A stretch of DNA of 64,000 nucleotides, taken from contig JAGUCH010000005.1 of assembly GCA_019096065.1 (NCBI GenBank), positions 6,758,001 to 6,822,000 of the forward strand, written 5' to 3'. Below, piece after piece: positions 23,560 to 40,900 of this stretch. The number at the start of each line of letters is the position of its first letter. The stretch's first letter is position 1. Origin of the DNA: Paracyclopina nana (Eukaryota > Arthropoda > Copepoda > Cyclopoida > Cyclopettidae). Position numbers and translations under genes: made by a program. The notes beneath the pieces were generated by a model. The model saw only the letters and a program-made list of their open reading frames with translations. It was not told the DNA's origin and did not search any database.

Positions 23560-26500
23560 TTATAGAGCAGTACTATGACTTTTGATTACATCTGTGTTAT
23601 TTGTAGTGCTAACTTTGGTCCTTGTGTGCCAGTCATAAGCTTGCTTCTCAGGATAGCTCGTATCTTCCACTCTGTATAAAATCCCTCTTGAGTCTGATAC
23701 ATTCACGAGTACCAAAGTGGCTAGGGTCATTGGCATGGAAAAAACTGGGATTTTATCCTGTAAGCAGGGGAAAACACCTCTTTGCGTACATCTTTTTGGA
23801 TGAAGGAGGAGAAAGTTCTTCCAATAATTGCTCATCTTGTTTCCCCTCCTGTCCAACAATAATACAAATGATATGATAATATCTCACCTCGATGGTCATA
23901 TTAGCTCTGAGAGCAAATTGAACACAAACAGAAGCTACCACATTTAGTAAACCGAGCAGGAATGAGAGTGATCCAAAGGCAAAATAGACACAGCCTAATG
24001 AGGTCATCGCAACAATGCCATTAAATCCCCATAATCCATCATACACCTCAGGTAATTCTTCATAATTTAGCAGAGCAACACCTAATGAAAAATAGTTATG
24101 AGATGCCTCAAAACCATGGAGATATGATGGTATAAAATGCGGCTTGATGCCTCAAAAAGTGTCGTTCAATTGCAGGTAAAAAAGCTACAAACATCAACAA
24201 CCAATAACTTGTTTTACCTCCCAAAGAGCCTAGGGCAGCCCCGATAGCACTAAGGGAAAAAAGGAGTGGAGAAGCCAGAAAGACTGCAATATTGATTAAG
24301 GAAGAGCATGGAATATCATTGATGGCATACAGCTGACCCATCGACACAGCGATTCCTCTGCCAACCATGGTCCAATCCACATCATTTGTCGTCAAATTGC
24401 CTCCAGCATAGGAGTCAAGCTCTTGATCATGGTTAAAGTCCTCCTCCATTTTATGGCTGTTATTAGGCCTCAATGTCAGGAATGCACAGACAGCTATCAA
24501 ATTGTAGGGTAAAGCCAAGTATGGAATGTTGGCCCTTCCAAGCGTATTGTAAAAACTGGCACTGATGAAAATGCTGGAAAAAAGGGGGAAAAGAGCTCCT
24601 TTACTACCAGCTGTCAAACTTCTCATACATTGGCCCAGAAAGTTGGTTGTCCTGGGCTTGTGGTGGAAAAAGGAAGAGAGCTCACCTTGCAAAGGAGCCA
24701 ATACAGATGAATACAATCAGCCTTGTATCCATTTCACAGCCTGTATGAGATGGATACAGGGCAGCAAATACAACACCCACCAAAATTCCGCTACAGGGAG
24801 CCACTCCAGTCCTCATCAGAGTCCAGGGCTGAATTTTCAGAACCTGCAGATGTAAGCAAACAAATGTAGAGAATTCAATTAGAATAATTGTTTACCCTCA
24901 TCTTGTCTTTTGTTTAATGTGTGGCTTTCCACCAAAGTCAACAGCAAGCCAAGCTTGCTTTCATATTCCTGAATAAGGCAGGTTAAGCAAAGCGAAGCAT
25001 AAGGTTAGCTTTTTAAAGCTAAATATTTAGTTTTAAAGTAAATAATTTGACATTTTTGATACACAAAGTGAGCTGAAAGGTAATGAAAATTTCATTAACT
25101 ATTTTGTCAGCTTTTGGGATAAATCTTGGCTTTGGTGCCAATCTACTCTGGTACCATGCTTAGCTTTGCTTAACATACCTACACCAAAAATTGTGGAAAC
25201 TAGACTTCAACGTTGCATTAGGTCTGAAAGGCTTCAGTTTTCCAAATGGAATCATCCATTGAGGACGAAGAGGATGAAGCCAAATGGACTAGCAATAGAT
25301 CATTTCATTTTTCTGAAACAACATTTTTCAGCCTCATGATTGGAGGCCTGAAAAGTCTTTCTTTTGTGGGGGGATTTCCACTCCGCATTTCAAGGCCAAA
25401 AAAGTGCACAGAGGATGGCATAGCACTCAAAGAATTAAGGCTGAAATTTTCATCCAGCTTTGCAGCATGCACAGTGGCAATGGTGATGCTTTTGGTGCCT
25501 GGTGTTACAGTGCTGACCATTTTAATGACCTTGTCCATCAGATGGTCTGATTTCCAAAAAGTCCTCTCTGCTGGAAATTTCACATTTTGGGACTCCCTTA
25601 GTTTGGTAAAAGAAAAAAAAATGTGGACTACAGCAATCCTAGCTATTTTTTTCTGTGAATTAGGTCCTGGCCAATTTTTTTGCTCTAATTGCCAAGTGGC
25701 CTGAGGTAATTTATCTGTCAAGGTCAGGCCCTTGTATCAATGTTTTATATGGAAAAATGGGCAGGCTCTGGCACAGCATCAATCCCACTGGGTCTGGTAA
25801 TAATGGAAGGCCAAAAACCAATCCACAGTGGGCCAAAAAGCCATTTTCACGCGCACGAGAAAATCCGCCAAATCGCCCGAATTCTCATTTAACCACCAAT
25901 TTAAAACTTCTAATTGGGTTGACTTCTAGGCAATGAAAAGAGCCAAAAATGGTTTGAATTGACAGATACATATTCAAATTTGACTTCAAAATCAAACTTT
26001 GCTTGAAAAAGTGTTCAGCAAGAAAAGTGGTAGAATAGCCATTTTTGCCCCTTTTTGGACATCCATAACTTTTGATTGGAATCGAATTGAATTGCTCTTT
26101 TATGACTGAGAGGTCAATCAGACCCCATTTAATGATTATTCATCAAAATTGGCTGCGGAAATTTGCGGACTTGGGAGCCCTGAATGTTAGTTTTTAGCTT
26201 ACGGCCCTATGAAAATTGACTCCTACGATTTCGCGAGTTTTTTTCCCGTGCGCGTCCAGAAGGCATTTTGAGCCACTGTGCAATCCTTTCTTTCTTAAAT
26301 TTTTCTTTTCAGAGGCAAAATTTGCTTGCCAGGCCAATTGGAGGTATTCCCTTATGTGTTTTTGCTTTAACATGCTTGTGTCCATTGTGAGTGGCTACTT
26401 TGTGTATTTCTTGTCGAAAGCTTTTGGGAATACATTTCTTGAATGCTCTTTGCCTGTCATCTATGGGATTTATTGCATGTACATTTGGTACTCTCCTGTC

Positions 26501-28127
26501 TGCCTCAGTGTGAACTTGCTTTTCACTCACTACTTCAATGCCATGACAACCTTGGTGGCAAAGTGGTCAGAGAGCATAGAAAAGAGGGACATCGATACTC
26601 AAGTTGATCTTGGCTTTGATATCATCGATTGTGTAGCTTACTATGATCATGCCATGGGCCACATTTTGTGCTTGGAGTTTTTTGAGGCATACTCAACACT
26701 GATTTTCGCCACCTTCTTTGGCACTTCATCAGCTTATCAGGCTTTGACGACAACCTCAAATAATTTTATCTTGCAGGTGACACTTTCATCACCTACCTGG
26801 CAATTTTTGACACACTAATGGCAAATTTCAAACCTTTGAACCAGTTCGCAGAATGCACTCTTTGACAAAAAGGTGTGAAATCTTCAAACAAAGTGTGAAA
26901 ATTGCCATTTGTGTTTGACCGAGCAGCATCCATTGTCAAACTTTTATTGTTGGCAGATCTTTGGTAGCTCTATTTTTCCTCCTTTTTCTTTTTGCAGCCA
27001 AAAGAAGCTTTATTCTTCATTACAAATTCCCTACATGTGATGACGTGCATTGTGAAAATCTTCAGCTTGACATCATCAGCTCAAAGATTGACAAACTCTT
27101 TGAAGAAAGCCAGCTACTGTTTGCAAAAATGGAATAGAAAATGTAACTTAAGGGAAATTGAGACACTGGCAAATCTTCTGGATGTGCATGCAGATATCAA
27201 GCCTCACAATTGCTTTACTTTGGGATATGCAAGCCAAATGTCGGGTTTTTCTGTCCTTCTAACTTTTGCTATTGTTTTGTTTCAATTCAAATCAAGCGAA
27301 TCAATCAATGCCTCTGTACCAATACTTAATGAAACTATGTGTCCTTCATATTAGATTCATTTGGGGTACATGAAAAAAGCAACAGTAGACCTGCTCTAGA
27401 ATAAACATTTTTCTCATTTACTATTAGCAGCTGTGCTGAATTAACAAAGTGTCGATTTGACGACAAACAATCAAGAGACCCCAAATATTGTCAAAACTAA
27501 GTGGGACACCTGGGTGTCAATTATAGCCAGAAGATGTTAGAAAGTTATGAAAGGTGCGAAATTTGACATGGCCAATCTTCTTAATAGAAGGGCCCCAGGT
27601 GTGACTTTTTGCTGAAATATGTGAAATTGCTCACCATTTCACTCAGGGTTGCAACTGAGCCACCCAAAATCATTCCACCTCCAATCCTCCAATCAGGCAG
27701 CATAAAAAGTGCAATGCAAATGATCAATCCAGATATTGGATTGTTGACAAATGCAGGCTGAAATGATTTAATTACATACTTTTTTGGTATTAAGCAGGCA
27801 AATTACCTGGCCCACAGCCCTCAATAGTACATTGAGAAAATGTGGAATGAACCATTTCACAGAGTTGACAGGTTTATCCAACAAATATTGGTCCACAATG
27901 CTGCAATCTCCTAAGTAAGAATTCCAAGGGTTCTGCAGCAAAAAATTAAAAGTCTTAATAGCTATGAGAGAAAACAAGTTATTTAGAAACTTGATTCCTC
28001 TTTAATTGATTTCTGTGAAACACTCATTGTGGAATAAAATGATTTCACAAAGTGTTAGCATAATTTTACAGATTGGTTCATTGTATCTTTTTATTGAGTG
28101 CCCTACCTTGCAGAATTTGGGCATCAT
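23560..28127 (-). CDS. Urea transporter, SLC14 family (complete, 7 exons)
   Basis: Exons: 28127..28107, 27932..27807, 27757..27635, 24843..24686, 24573..24218, 24081..23888 and 23757..23560. All splice sites are GT-AG, phases agree, and the total is 391 aa, close to vertebrate UT-A/UT-B (about 390). The protein would carry urea passively across the plasma membrane. Family marks: the first-half signature Q-PAFVNNPISGLII spanning the exon 2/3 junction, ANIPYLALPYNLIA, the second-half MGQLYAINDI, YDGLWGFNGIVAM, and VFSMPMTLATLVL near the end. Both pore-type glutamines are present. Odd points: the motif usually reading like GYNG in the first half is PCSGILVG, and the first exon has only 7 codons (MMPKFCK). 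Intron 3 contains a gene on the other strand (25246-27354). Confidence 0.9.
25246..27354 (+). CDS. Gustatory-receptor-like 7TM protein, nested in the urea transporter intron
   Basis: Exons 25246..25605, 26333..26776 and 26998..27354 give 386 aa with all junctions in phase 0. An alternative first junction (donor after 25663, acceptor before 26313) is also in phase and adds a hydrophobic stretch, so that border is uncertain. Multiple membrane helices are visible: TVAMVMLLVPGVTVLTILM, CFNMLVSIVSGYFVYF, VIYGIYCMYIWY, STLIFATFFGTSSAYQAL, and a last helix GFSVLLTFAIVLFQF. That C-terminal helix has the arthropod GR/GRL pattern T-hydrophobics-QF, and the preceding QRLTNSLKKASYCLQKW resembles the GR cytoplasmic loop. 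The role would be a ligand-gated chemosensory channel. Subfamily and ligand cannot be read from the sequence. Confidence 0.72.
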
Positions 28128-28326
28128 TAAAGCTAGCTTTAGATGTCAACTCGATGAAGGCCAATCTCAAATTAAATCAGGACTTCTCAAAACAAGAATA
28201 GCTACAGTGAATTTAAGCGTCCCAAGTCTGGATTGAGGAGGCGGACAGTCGAGCAGTAATTTCACTGCCGAATAATAATCAAAGCAATTCACAAGCAGAT
28301 TTTGTATGTTTGTGGTATATCAATAG

Positions 28327-28332
28327 TTTATT
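28327..28332 (-). terminator. Polyadenylation signal AATAAA of the Der p 7-like gene
   Basis: TTTATT on the plus strand (AATAAA on the minus) lies 15 nt beyond the stop codon at 28347. Confidence 0.55.
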
Positions 28333-28346
28333 TTAGAGTAGTTTCT

Positions 28347-31300
28347 TCAATTAATATCAGCTGATGATCCCACGACTAGACGAGCAACATTTTTCAAACT
28401 CACAGCAGCGCGATTGGCTAATTCCAGCCTGAAAAAAAGACAAATGACACATTCACACAATTTTCAGATGAATGAGATGCTCAGAATGCTGAGACAGTAT
28501 TTAAAATAACTCTAACTAAACTCTATACACATTTAGCTGAGAGGTTTTGCAAAACTTTAGGCTTTTTGCTTAGCTTTGACATTGCAATTTTTTTATTTAA
28601 ACTGGAAGTGAGACAATTTGCTGAAGACTGACAGCACTTTGCTTAGAAGGTTAGCAAATTGCTGAGACATAAACCACTTTGCTGAGACAGACTTTACCGA
28701 GGACTAAAACAATTTGCTTATGAAAATGCCAATTTGTGCAGAAAAATGAGACTCTTTGCTGAGATGAAAATGGCTCCAAGTTGCTAATGAACTTTCATGA
28801 TAATTGGTGTGTGTTGTTATACCTGTAAGGAGTGTATCCGTTTGTGTAATGCTTGACATGAGCTCTTCTTCTTAGGTTCCCTGACACATCCACGCCGCCA
28901 GGCTCGTCAAAGTAGACATCTGTGATCTGAGCTCTTTGGCCTTTCTCATCCATTCTCAAGTCCATAAGGCCCAACATGATATCTGTGACAGCCTTTGCAG
29001 TCTTCATTGTCCCCTTGGACCTTTTCACCACTCGCAATTCTAGCGGCCCTAGGGCAAACCTAAAAAGTGAAACAAACTTCATTTTCCTTTTTCTAAAAAT
29101 AAAGTTCATTCAAAATTGGCTACTTCAAGTCAAAGTACTCATTTTTAAGTATCAGTGCTGTTTAGTTGAAATTGAGCATTTAAGTCTAAGCGCTCAATTG
29201 AGTTAAATTTGAGTATTCAATTTGAGGCAAAATGCTCAATTCGAGGCAAAGGCAAAGTGCTCAATTGAGTTAAAGTTGAGGCAAAGTGCTCAATTTGAGA
29301 CAGTGCTCAATTTGAGACAGTGCTCAATTTGAGACAGTGCTCAATTTGAGACAGTGCTCAATTTGAGACAGTGCTCAATTTGAGACAGTGCTCAATTTGA
29401 GACAGTGCTCAATTTGAGACAGTGCTCAATTTGAGACAGTGCTCAATTTGAGACAGTGCTCAATTTGAGACAGTGCTCAATTTGAGACAGTGCTCAATTT
29501 GAGACAGTGATCAATTTGAGACAGTGCTCAATTTGAGGCAAAATGCTTCATTTGAGGCAAAGTGCTCAATATGATGGCGAAGTGCTCAATTTGAGGCAAA
29601 GTGCTCAATTTGAGGCAAAGTACTCAATTTGAGGCAAAGTGCTCAATTTGAGGCAAAGTGCTCAATTTGAGGCAAAGTGCTCAATTTGAGGCAAAGTGCT
29701 CAATTTGAGGCAAAGTGCTCAATTTGAGGCAAAGTGCTCAATTTGAGGCAAAGTGCTCAAATTGAGGCAAAGTGATCATTTGAGTACTAATTGAAATATA
29801 TGCTCAGTTGCACATTGTAGGCATCATCCTCAGATTTAGGCTTTGTTTGGTAAAAATTCCACTTACGGGCATTGAACTGTTTTGTAGTCTGAATGAAAGA
29901 ATATGGAAACATCACCAGTTCGCTTCAGGGAAGACATCCCATGCAGCCAAGCTTTGACCTGTAAACAAAAGTATGCAAAATTTAATTGCGGAGCATAGCA
30001 AGGAAAACAGCTGTGTGATATATATTTGTGCATGTGAGTTAAGCTGCTAATTGACGGAAAATGCATTTTTGTGCAATTCTCCAGCATTTATCATGGTCAG
30101 ATGATTTGCATATTTTAATGGCCTCAAAAAGCTTAATTTCATTTTTCTTCCTATTTTTTTTTTGCTGAATATTGTCAAAGTTGGAACAATCTTTTGAAAA
30201 CGTTCACAGTTGGATCATTTTTTTTCATTGTGTGCTTTGCCAAAATACAAAAAAAATTACACAATTGAAGCCAATTTTGTTTATGTGTGATGCAACCGCG
30301 CGCCGCGCAAATTGATGAGAGTGAAATTAATGGCAATAAAAATAAGCAAGTGGCTTCAATTGTAGAAAGTTTTGTCAATTTTGCTGCATCCATTCACAAA
30401 AATTGAAAGCTGAGACCAAGAACTGAGACAAAAGAATTGAGACATATCCAAGAAATGAGACTAATTGAATAGCCTTAAGCTTTTTGAAAGCTGAGACAGT
30501 TCTTTAGGCTGAGGCTCAATGAAGAAGCGCGAATAATTGTTGAATTTTGAGGGTAGATCCCAATTTGAGAACCTGAGACAATTTTGATAACTGAGACTTT
30601 TGCTGAGAATGGAGTCTACATTGAGAGCTGAGAAGCTGACAGAGCTGAGACTCTTGTTTTTTGATAACTGAGACTATTTCATAGAACTGATATTATTTTA
30701 ATTTTGTTTTGATAACTGAGAACTAAAAAAGGTATGAAAATTGAGACCTAAATTTCCGGGTCTTTATAGCTGAGAATGAAAATGGAGGCACTGAGCCTTG
30801 ACTGAGAAAGTGCTGAGAATTGAAAGCCATTTCCCCCCTAATTGAAATTGAGCAAAATGGGATGTCTCACATCAGTGATGTCGTAGAAAGTTGTTGTCTG
30901 CCTCGGCGTTTTGTCACTGTTTGGCAATAGTTTTAGGTCCATTGGGTCCAAATTTTTGGCTTTGATAGCTGAGTTCATTCGACTGAAGATTTCATCCATG
31001 AAGCGATTGTACTTGGCAATTTCTTGTCGACCATCCAAACTAGGATCAAAATCTGGAACAGCGAAAAAATCTCAAAATTTTTCAGAGCAAGAAAAATCAT
31101 TTCATAAAACCATGCTATCACCTTTGATCTATTGCCCCATGCTCAAATGTTTAAACTGATTTAAAAACAAGATCCTAATTATGAAGATAGTAGCCCTCAA
31201 ACTTCAAATTAGATCAAAACGCTATTAGCATCCTTAAGTCCAAAAATGTAACTTTTCTAGCAAATTGGGTTAAAACTAATTTAAGATTTACCGGTCTGTT

Positions 31301-32033
31301 TCACCTTTTCTTAAATTAGCTTTAACCTAATTTGCTACAAAGTGCTAAAAATTGATCTTTGGTCTTAAAAATCCTAACATATTAATTAAATCTGAAATAT
31401 GTGAGAATGATATCTCAAATCCTTAAATTATCTCTCAAATCCTTAAATTAGATCTCAAATCCTGAAATTAGATCTCATATCCTGAAATTAGATCTGGAAT
31501 TCCAAAATTAGATTATAAAACCTAAAATTATATCTAAAACCTTAAATTAGATCTAAAACCCTTACATTAAATCGAAACCCTTAGATTAGATCTTAACCCT
31601 TAAATTAGATCTAAAACCCTACAATTAGATCTAAAACAATATAATTAGACCGAAAACCCTTAATTAAATTAGATCTAAAACCCTTAAATTAGATCTAAAA
31701 CCCTAAATTAAGACCACAAATCATAAAGTAGATCTAAAATTCTGAAGGTCTTTTATTAGGTCTAAAACCCATGTATTAGGCCTAAAATCATGATATTGAG
31801 TCAAAAATCATTATGGTAGGTAAAAATACTCATAATAGGTCTTCAATTCAACTTTAGACCAATATGCACAAGTGATTGCTTTCATGAAAAAAAAAGTTTC
31901 ATCGAAGCACGTTTTAGATCAAAGAATAAAAAATTTAGATCTTCTCTTTTAGGTTTTGCTTACCTTGAGCTCTGAGTACAGCAGCACTCATGATTGTCAG
32001 CAGAGTGAGCCTCATTTGTGCACCACAGCTCAT
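28347..32033 (-). CDS. Secreted Der p 7-like (group 7 allergen, TULIP-fold) protein, 5 exons
   Basis: Exons 32033..31964, 31052..30871, 29958..29867, 29059..28823 and 28428..28347 join in phase to 220 aa. The first exon is a signal peptide (hydrophobic RLTLLTIMSAAVL). The mature part has KYNRFMDEIFSRMNSAIKAK followed by NLDPMDL, which matches the opening of the group 7 allergen domain. Further on come the strand-like VKAWLHGMSSLKRTGDVSI and the ITDVYFDEPGGVDVSG segment. Family members are ~200-aa extracellular lipid-binding-type proteins of mites, insects and crustaceans; the ligand is unknown. Introns 2 and 3 hold extensive tandem repeats. The family call rests on motif order and length, not a search. 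Confidence 0.68.
29240..29790. repeat. Two abutting tandem arrays, 17-nt then 19-nt unit, in intron 3
   Basis: From about 29298 to 29535 some 14 nearly identical 17-nt units GAGACAGTGCTCAATTT occur. From about 29536 to 29790 the unit becomes 19 nt, GGCAAAGTGCTCAATTTGA (about 13 units). Both share GTGCTCAATTTGAG. The array sits inside the intron between exons 3 and 4 of the Der p 7-like gene. Confidence 0.92.
30400..30830. repeat. Word zone AACTGAGAC/GCTGAGA in intron 2
   Basis: Scattered copies of CTGAGAC, GCTGAGA and AACTGAGA at irregular spacing. It belongs to the intron between exons 2 and 3 of the Der p 7-like gene. A similar GAGACAATTTGCTGA vocabulary appears at 28480-28790 in its last intron. 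Confidence 0.6.
31380..31880. repeat. Degenerate tandem array, about 20-nt unit (TTAAATTAGATCTAAAACCC)
   Basis: Twenty or more decayed units with AGATCTAAAACCCTTAAATT words fill the first intron of the Der p 7-like gene. The left part uses the variant ATCTCAAATCCTTAAATT. Confidence 0.8.
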
Positions 32034-33069
32034 GCTGAACTGAAAAAACTGAGCATGGTTTTTTTCCCGTCTTGAGGTCACATGATCATCACTTTGGCTG
32101 CTAAATCTACTTTATGGCAGTGCCACGATTTGGAAATGATTTCATCTGAAACGAGAGACCACAACTGAATGCCACGAAGTCTACCTGCACACTGACCCAC
32201 ATTTCACTGCACGTTAAAACTGCGTACAGCACACTGGTCCCATTGATCAAGATGACATCTGGTTCCCCTGCTATTTTCACAATTTTTTTCACTAGTTGTT
32301 CCATTGATGTGGCAGCAATTGTCCAATTTCAAAATATCTATGTTTATCATTATTATTTAGATCTAAGCTAAAAATGTTAATTTCCTAAAAATGTTTTAAA
32401 TTATAATAATATAAAGGCTCAAGACAATTTGGAGGTAATTGGTAATTATAAGCTCATATAATTCATTTAAGTTAACTTTCAAGCCTTATTTTCTAGCAAC
32501 TAAGATCATGTAATTTGTACAAGTATTTCATAAATTTCAATTGCCAAGATGTAATTTTTTTGTCAAATTCACCAGGGATCTTAGTCCCAAAACTGGAATT
32601 TTAGTATGGCTTGGAATTTCAGCAGACCAGTGTGGTTTGTCTGACATTTTGTAGAGATACCCAGAGAATACTACTACATAATGTTAGACTGCATGACCAT
32701 GATGTACATTTATCAGAGCAAACTGTGTGTCTCGATTTTTTTTTAGAAAGTGCAGCTGATCCACGAAAAAGATGCCAGTTTTCATGGTCAACTTTTGTGG
32801 AGCAAACTAAGAAAAAATGCCAAAAAGAAACGCACTTTTCACAGCACAAACTTTGTAGAGCAGCAAATATGTTGCCTCGAACATGAAAATACCTTTATTT
32901 TCCACTCGGTTGCGTACCAATAATAATCTCAAGTAAAAATGCGAAAAAAAGATTTTTCCAAAGTGTGAATACCAAAAATGCATGAGGTGCGCGCTACACC
33001 AAAAAAAGAATAAGTGAACAAGGGCATCTCTTCTGGAGTAACGCCTACGGAAAAGCAGCGCTACCAGAC
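32034..33069. other. Intergenic between IRE1 and the Der p 7-like gene
   Basis: About 1 kb with no supported exon. It should contain the promoter of the Der p 7-like gene and the 3' end of IRE1 (same strand). A 65-codon open frame at 32107-32304 (minus) lacks splice or family support. Confidence 0.5.
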
Positions 33070-37258
<4,189 letters not shown>

Positions 37259-37916
37259 CTTTCTCTTCTTTCACATGAATATTCAATCGATTTCAATCGA
37301 TTCGTCAACAACAAAAATTAGAGCACACTTTCGATGAGAAATATTCTGCATTTCTGTAAAACAAAAAAGCAAAACAATTGCCATCCGTCATAAATCAGAA
37401 AAGAGCCAAAAAGCGTGCGAAATAGCCAAAAGCTAAAGGTATTACAAAAAGCCAAATTAGTAACGCTGTTAGCCCTTACGCTTCACTGCGTTTGCATTTG
37501 ATGTGTTGGATGAAAACAAATAAGTGCCAGATTACTGAAAATAGTAATTCGCCATTTTTTGCTCAAAAACGCCAATTACGCCTATTTTTTGCTTCACTCT
37601 GCACATTCCTCGAAAAGTTCGTAGAAAAGCCAAAAGTATCATAATTGACAGCTTTTTAATCAAGAATTCAAATACTTTTGACATTTTCTCGACAAGAAAG
37701 ATTTTCCGTCAAATGGCAACGCGCTGACAGCTGATTGGCTGGCAGCTTTTCTAGTTTCGCGGAAAACACGCCATTTGTTTTTTAACGAGCGTAGCTGCCT
37801 TTGTTTGTTATGAAACAGCAGCTGCCAATTGCCAAAATACAGTGCAATTCACATGAAGGGCCAAGAAAAGGCCAAAACATCCACCTTTTACGGCCTTTGA
37901 AGGCTTCCAAGGAAAC
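37259..37916. promoter_or_regulatory. Shared head-to-head promoter region of IRE1 and TEX2
   Basis: The 658 bp between the two start codons must hold both promoters. No TATA box stands out. Words of the type AGCCAAAA are frequent. A GC-containing patch near 37720-37760 (GCGCTGACAGCTGATTGGCT) includes an inverted CCAAT box (ATTGG). Bidirectional activity is inferred from spacing. Confidence 0.5.
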
Positions 37917-40900
37917 ATGAGCAAACTCACGGAAAAACTGCAGCAAAAGTTCAAAGGTAATAAAAAACCCGAAAGTTCTTACAAATAACAGGAATTTCAA
38001 GTATGGCAAAGTAGCTCAACTTTAAACCTTGCTCATCTAAACTGACAAAAGTGCCTTGCTTTGCTAGACCGTCGAAGTCGAACAGCTTCTCCGTCGGGTT
38101 CGTCGGGTTCGCCGTCTCGTTCGGGTGGAGGATTACCCAGTTTCAGGTTCTCTGCAGCTGATGAGGAGCTCATTGAGATTCCAAACGAAGAGCACCGCCA
38201 ACACCAGCTGATTAAAGTTGGTCTCAAAGGTGTGTGCGTGAGCTATTGAGCACATCCTTGTGCTCAGTTGTGTGATGATCCTTGATAAGTTTTATTTTGA
38301 GGTCAAAAAATTTGTGAAAACTTTGCTGTTTTTTGTGCGTTGTGCTCACTGTGGACAATTTTGTGCTCAAATTAGAGGTAATTGAATTTTGTCCTCAATT
38401 AGCTCTTAATTTGGGCTCATTTTTATGACTGGTTTGTGTTCAATCTTGTGCTGGAAGTTCATGAATTGTGTGCTCAATGCTATGCTCAGTTGGGAATGCA
38501 TATTTTTTTCCCTTCGCTCCTTTGTTTCAACTCCCTTGTTTTAATTGGTTTTATATCTCGCTGCTTTGTTTTAGTTAATTCTTTACTCTAACTCAAAAAA
38601 ATTTCCAGATGATGATGATGAGGTCGGCCAAGGCCTGGATACTGAAAATTCAAGTGCTGGCAAAAGCCAAGGTTCCAGCCCGGTGAGGGAGACTTTGCTT
38701 AACAAAATATCGACAAAATTCAGCTCATCCAGCATTGCTTCCAATGACAACTCCAACATGCCACAGCCGCAAGCAATGCATGCTGTGACCAATGAGAGCA
38801 ATCATGACCACAGCAGAAAAGAGTCTTGGCTCCACACTGTGAAGGGGAAAATTGCACAAAAAGTGGAGGAAAAGTACACTGAGTACAAGAATGAAAAGGA
38901 ATTGCGAAAGCTCATCAACACCTCATCTGGATCAGCACATATCTTCAATATTGATGATGACTTCTTTTTCGAGTCACCAGAAATTGAGGACGAGGATGAG
39001 GAAAATAAGCAACAGATCCTCCCACATTCCTACAGCGAAGATTCAGTTTTGGACTCTTCAAATATGTCGCTAAGTCTGCGAAGATCATCAACTCCTGTTA
39101 TCAGTGATGACGTTCAAGCTGGACAACGCTCTGGTCCTCAGTCTCCAAAAGAGAGGAGAAAATTCACCTTCTCATTCCTCGACAGATCCGGTCACAATGC
39201 TAAGCCTGCTAATGAAAGTGAGGCAAGTGCAGTATTGTCGACAAGCTCTACTAGTCCCACTCCCAATGCTGGCTCAGTGACAACTCCCACAAAGTCTTCG
39301 CTAAGGTTCAGAGTCATGGAAAAGTTCATGGGCAAGACTCCAGTTGATGAGCCCAAGGTGGGTGTGAAAAATGTATCCTCTAACATGTCAGCTTTGGATA
39401 AGAGTTTGGATGATCCAGAAGCAACTGAAAAGGTGCCTGAAGACTCTGATATTGAAACTGCTGTGGAGGCAGATGAGTTGTTGACATTTGAATCTGGCAA
39501 TGACAACAATGAAACAATGATCAACAAAAGTGAACATGTGCCTGATGAACATGTTCAGGTTGAGCACTTCTCACAGACATTGACTCAATGGATACAAGGC
39601 TATTGGTGGTCATTGGGCTTGCCTGCTTGCTTTTTGCTATTTCTGCAAATATTGCCACTTCCCACCTGGATAATTGGCTTTGTCACTGGCATCCTTATTG
39701 CAATCCCAACTGCTGTCTATGTCACATATACACTTATGGATGACAAAACACCTAGGACTCCATTTGTTGAGAATGTGGAAAGGAAGCAAGCCGAAAGGCC
39801 AGCCATCATTGTTCAAGAAGAATTGAATAGAATCTATGTAAGCTTAGAAAACAGCGTTTTTGATTTCCTTACTTTCATATTCCGTTTTTCAGACTTGGAT
39901 GAACTTGTGGCCTTTGAAGAAAGGCCCCTATGACCCTTTGACTTATGATGTTCGAAGAACCATTAGTGTTCGCATTATGTTGCATGGGCCTTGGCTTGAA
40001 ATGAGATTTCCAAAGCGAAACCTGGCTCTAAGGAGAATGCATAATGACATTGAGCCTACCAATGTTCAATTTCATGAACATGTTGAAGTCATCGACTTGT
40101 CCACCTGTTCTATTGATATCCAGCCTGACAACTTACCAACTAAACGGATATGGAGCAAGAAGTATCCTATCAGGATAAGAGCCAACACAAGGAAGCCATT
40201 TTCAACTGAAGAGGCAACTCAAAAGATGGCAGCTCATGCTGACATCAAGGATGAAGCGGAAATGGATGATGATGAAGAGATGCAGGATGCCAAGGAGAGT
40301 TTGGATGATGACGAAGAAGTGAACTTTGACAAAGCAGCAATTGAGATTGGTGAAGACAAGATCTTCTATCTTTTTGCTAGAACTGCAAGGGAGAAGGAAG
40401 AATGGTTCAACCATTTGCTCATCGCTGCCAAATTCATGGAGGATTGGGAGCATCAGAATCCCAAAGAAGGGGCAAAATATGATCCGGACTATGAGACTTA
40501 TAAGGTACTTGGTTGATGTAAAGATGATATTTGCCATTTGTATGTTTTCATTGCAGGTGAAGGAGCAGAAATACAAAATGTTCATGGAAGACTATCCTCA
40601 GGCAAAGAATGCTGAAGAGGCTCGAAAGCGACATGAAGAGATCAAGACAAGTCCTGAGCTACTTGGATGTGCCAAAGATCAGACAGCTTTTCTCAACATT
40701 TTCTTTGCAAGAATGTGGCATGATCTCCACAATAACAAGGCCTTTACTGAGTTTCTCAGGGAGAAGCTTACTCGAAAGCTTCTCAAAGTGAAAGTAAATC
40801 ATATCCCTCTCCAATTGGGCTTTGCTTACGGAGGCTCTGGTAGTAATAATTTTTGCCGCTAGGAGGAGCTAATGATAGCACAGCTAATAGCAGCGTAGGC

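Noticed and set aside
28480-31880. Possible CRISPR-like or minisatellite functional array
   Set aside because: No constant repeat/unique spacer alternation; these are intronic tandem repeats of an animal gene.
32107-32304. 65-codon minus-strand ORF between IRE1 and the Der p 7-like gene
   Set aside because: No splice sites, no domain and no link in phase to either neighbour.
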